From Micrococcales bacterium (lineage in GTDB: Bacteria > Actinomycetota > Actinomycetes > S36-B12 > UBA5976): a DNA stretch of 15,685 nucleotides. Each line of letters starts with the position of its first letter. The stretch's first letter is position 1. The stretch is taken from NCBI GenBank assembly GCA_024640585.1, contig JAHEEQ010000327.1, positions 1 to 15,685 of the forward strand. The letters are read 5' to 3'. The notes under the pieces are model-generated. The model searched no databases and was not told the origin of the DNA. It was given only the letters and a program-made list of their open reading frames with translations. Positions 15,488 to 15,685 of this stretch are shown here, piece after piece. The translations under genes and the position numbers were made by a program.

Positions 15488-15685
15488 ATGGCGCAGATCA
15501 CTTTTGACAACGTTTCAATTGAATTTCCAATCTTTAATGCAACTGGGCGTTCATTAACTTCAAGCATCCTGAATGTTGCTACAGGAGGAAAGCTTGACGC
15601 CGACCCGAACGGGCGCGTGTTAGTAAAGGCTTTGACAGATATCTCACTCTCGCTTCGAGAGGGCGACAAAGTTGCATTACTTGGC
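15488..15685 (+). CDS. Polysaccharide ABC transporter ATPase (Wzt/TagH type), 3' truncated by the window edge
   Basis: The first 66 codons of an ATP-binding protein, open to the end of the window. It begins AQITFDNVSIEFPIF and continues to VLVKALTDISLSLREGDKVA followed by LLG, which is the start of the Walker A loop; the rest of the P-loop lies beyond the edge. The N-terminal extension between the first strand and the VKALTDI block is typical of polysaccharide exporters of this type. It should couple ATP hydrolysis to the permease encoded four bases upstream. Whether it carries a C-terminal carbohydrate-binding domain, as some Wzt proteins do, cannot be seen here. Confidence 0.9.
   Translation, partial: MAQITFDNVSIEFPIFNATGRSLTSSILNVATGGKLDADPNGRVLVKALTDISLSLREGDKVALLG

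Noticed and set aside
208..15685. Insertion sequences, transposases, CRISPR arrays or phage genes
   Set aside because: No spaced direct repeats, terminal inverted repeats or transposase/integrase motifs were seen. Every long open frame is explained by polysaccharide genes.

Overview
The window is a surface-polysaccharide gene cluster lying directly downstream of a tandem tRNA-Ile(GAU) / tRNA-Ala(UGC) pair. Base composition leans to AT (judged by eye, not counted), genes are packed with 2-16 bp gaps or overlaps, and TTG/GTG starts are frequent. In many Actinobacteria the same tRNA pair sits just after gyrA near the replication origin. Together with the composition and the few TANNNT-type -10 boxes, this suggests a small-genome, low-GC actinobacterium, for example a freshwater acI/Nanopelagicales-type lineage. 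That assignment is inference. No 16S rRNA or housekeeping protein is present to confirm it.

Layout. Positions 1-207 hold the two tRNAs. Positions 381-1310 (+) encode a polyprenyl-phosphate sugar transferase of the GtrB/ArnC type. Positions 5574-1300 (minus strand, read right to left) form a tightly overlapping four-gene operon: glucose-1-phosphate cytidylyltransferase (rfbF), an N-acetyltransferase/aminotransferase fusion, and the N- and C-terminal halves of a split transketolase. A 109-bp divergent intergenic region (5575-5683) separates it from a long plus-strand operon. That operon encodes CDP-4-keto-6-deoxyglucose-3-dehydrase (rfbH), CDP-glucose 4,6-dehydratase (rfbG), two polytopic membrane proteins, a GT2-GT4 double glycosyltransferase, an RgpF-like protein, and the permease and truncated ATPase of a Wzm/Wzt-type polysaccharide ABC exporter. 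The window ends just before the ATPase P-loop is complete.

How the genes may work together. RfbF, RfbG and RfbH make CDP-4-keto-3,6-dideoxyglucose; RfbH keeps the exact iron-sulfur cysteine spacing and the histidine that replaces the PLP lysine in this family. There is no 4-ketoreductase or epimerase to finish an ordinary 3,6-dideoxyhexose, and no RfbI/DdhD-type reductase partner. Instead the cluster has a split transketolase and an acetyltransferase-aminotransferase fusion, both co-transcribed with rfbF. My main hypothesis is that the transketolase adds a two-carbon ketol unit to C4 of the CDP-sugar, formally like YerE in yersiniose synthesis. The fusion enzyme would then aminate the side-chain ketone and acetylate the amine, giving an undescribed branched-chain acetamido sugar. 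The glycosyltransferases and ABC exporter would build and export the polymer, and the GtrB-like and GT-C-like proteins could decorate it outside the membrane.
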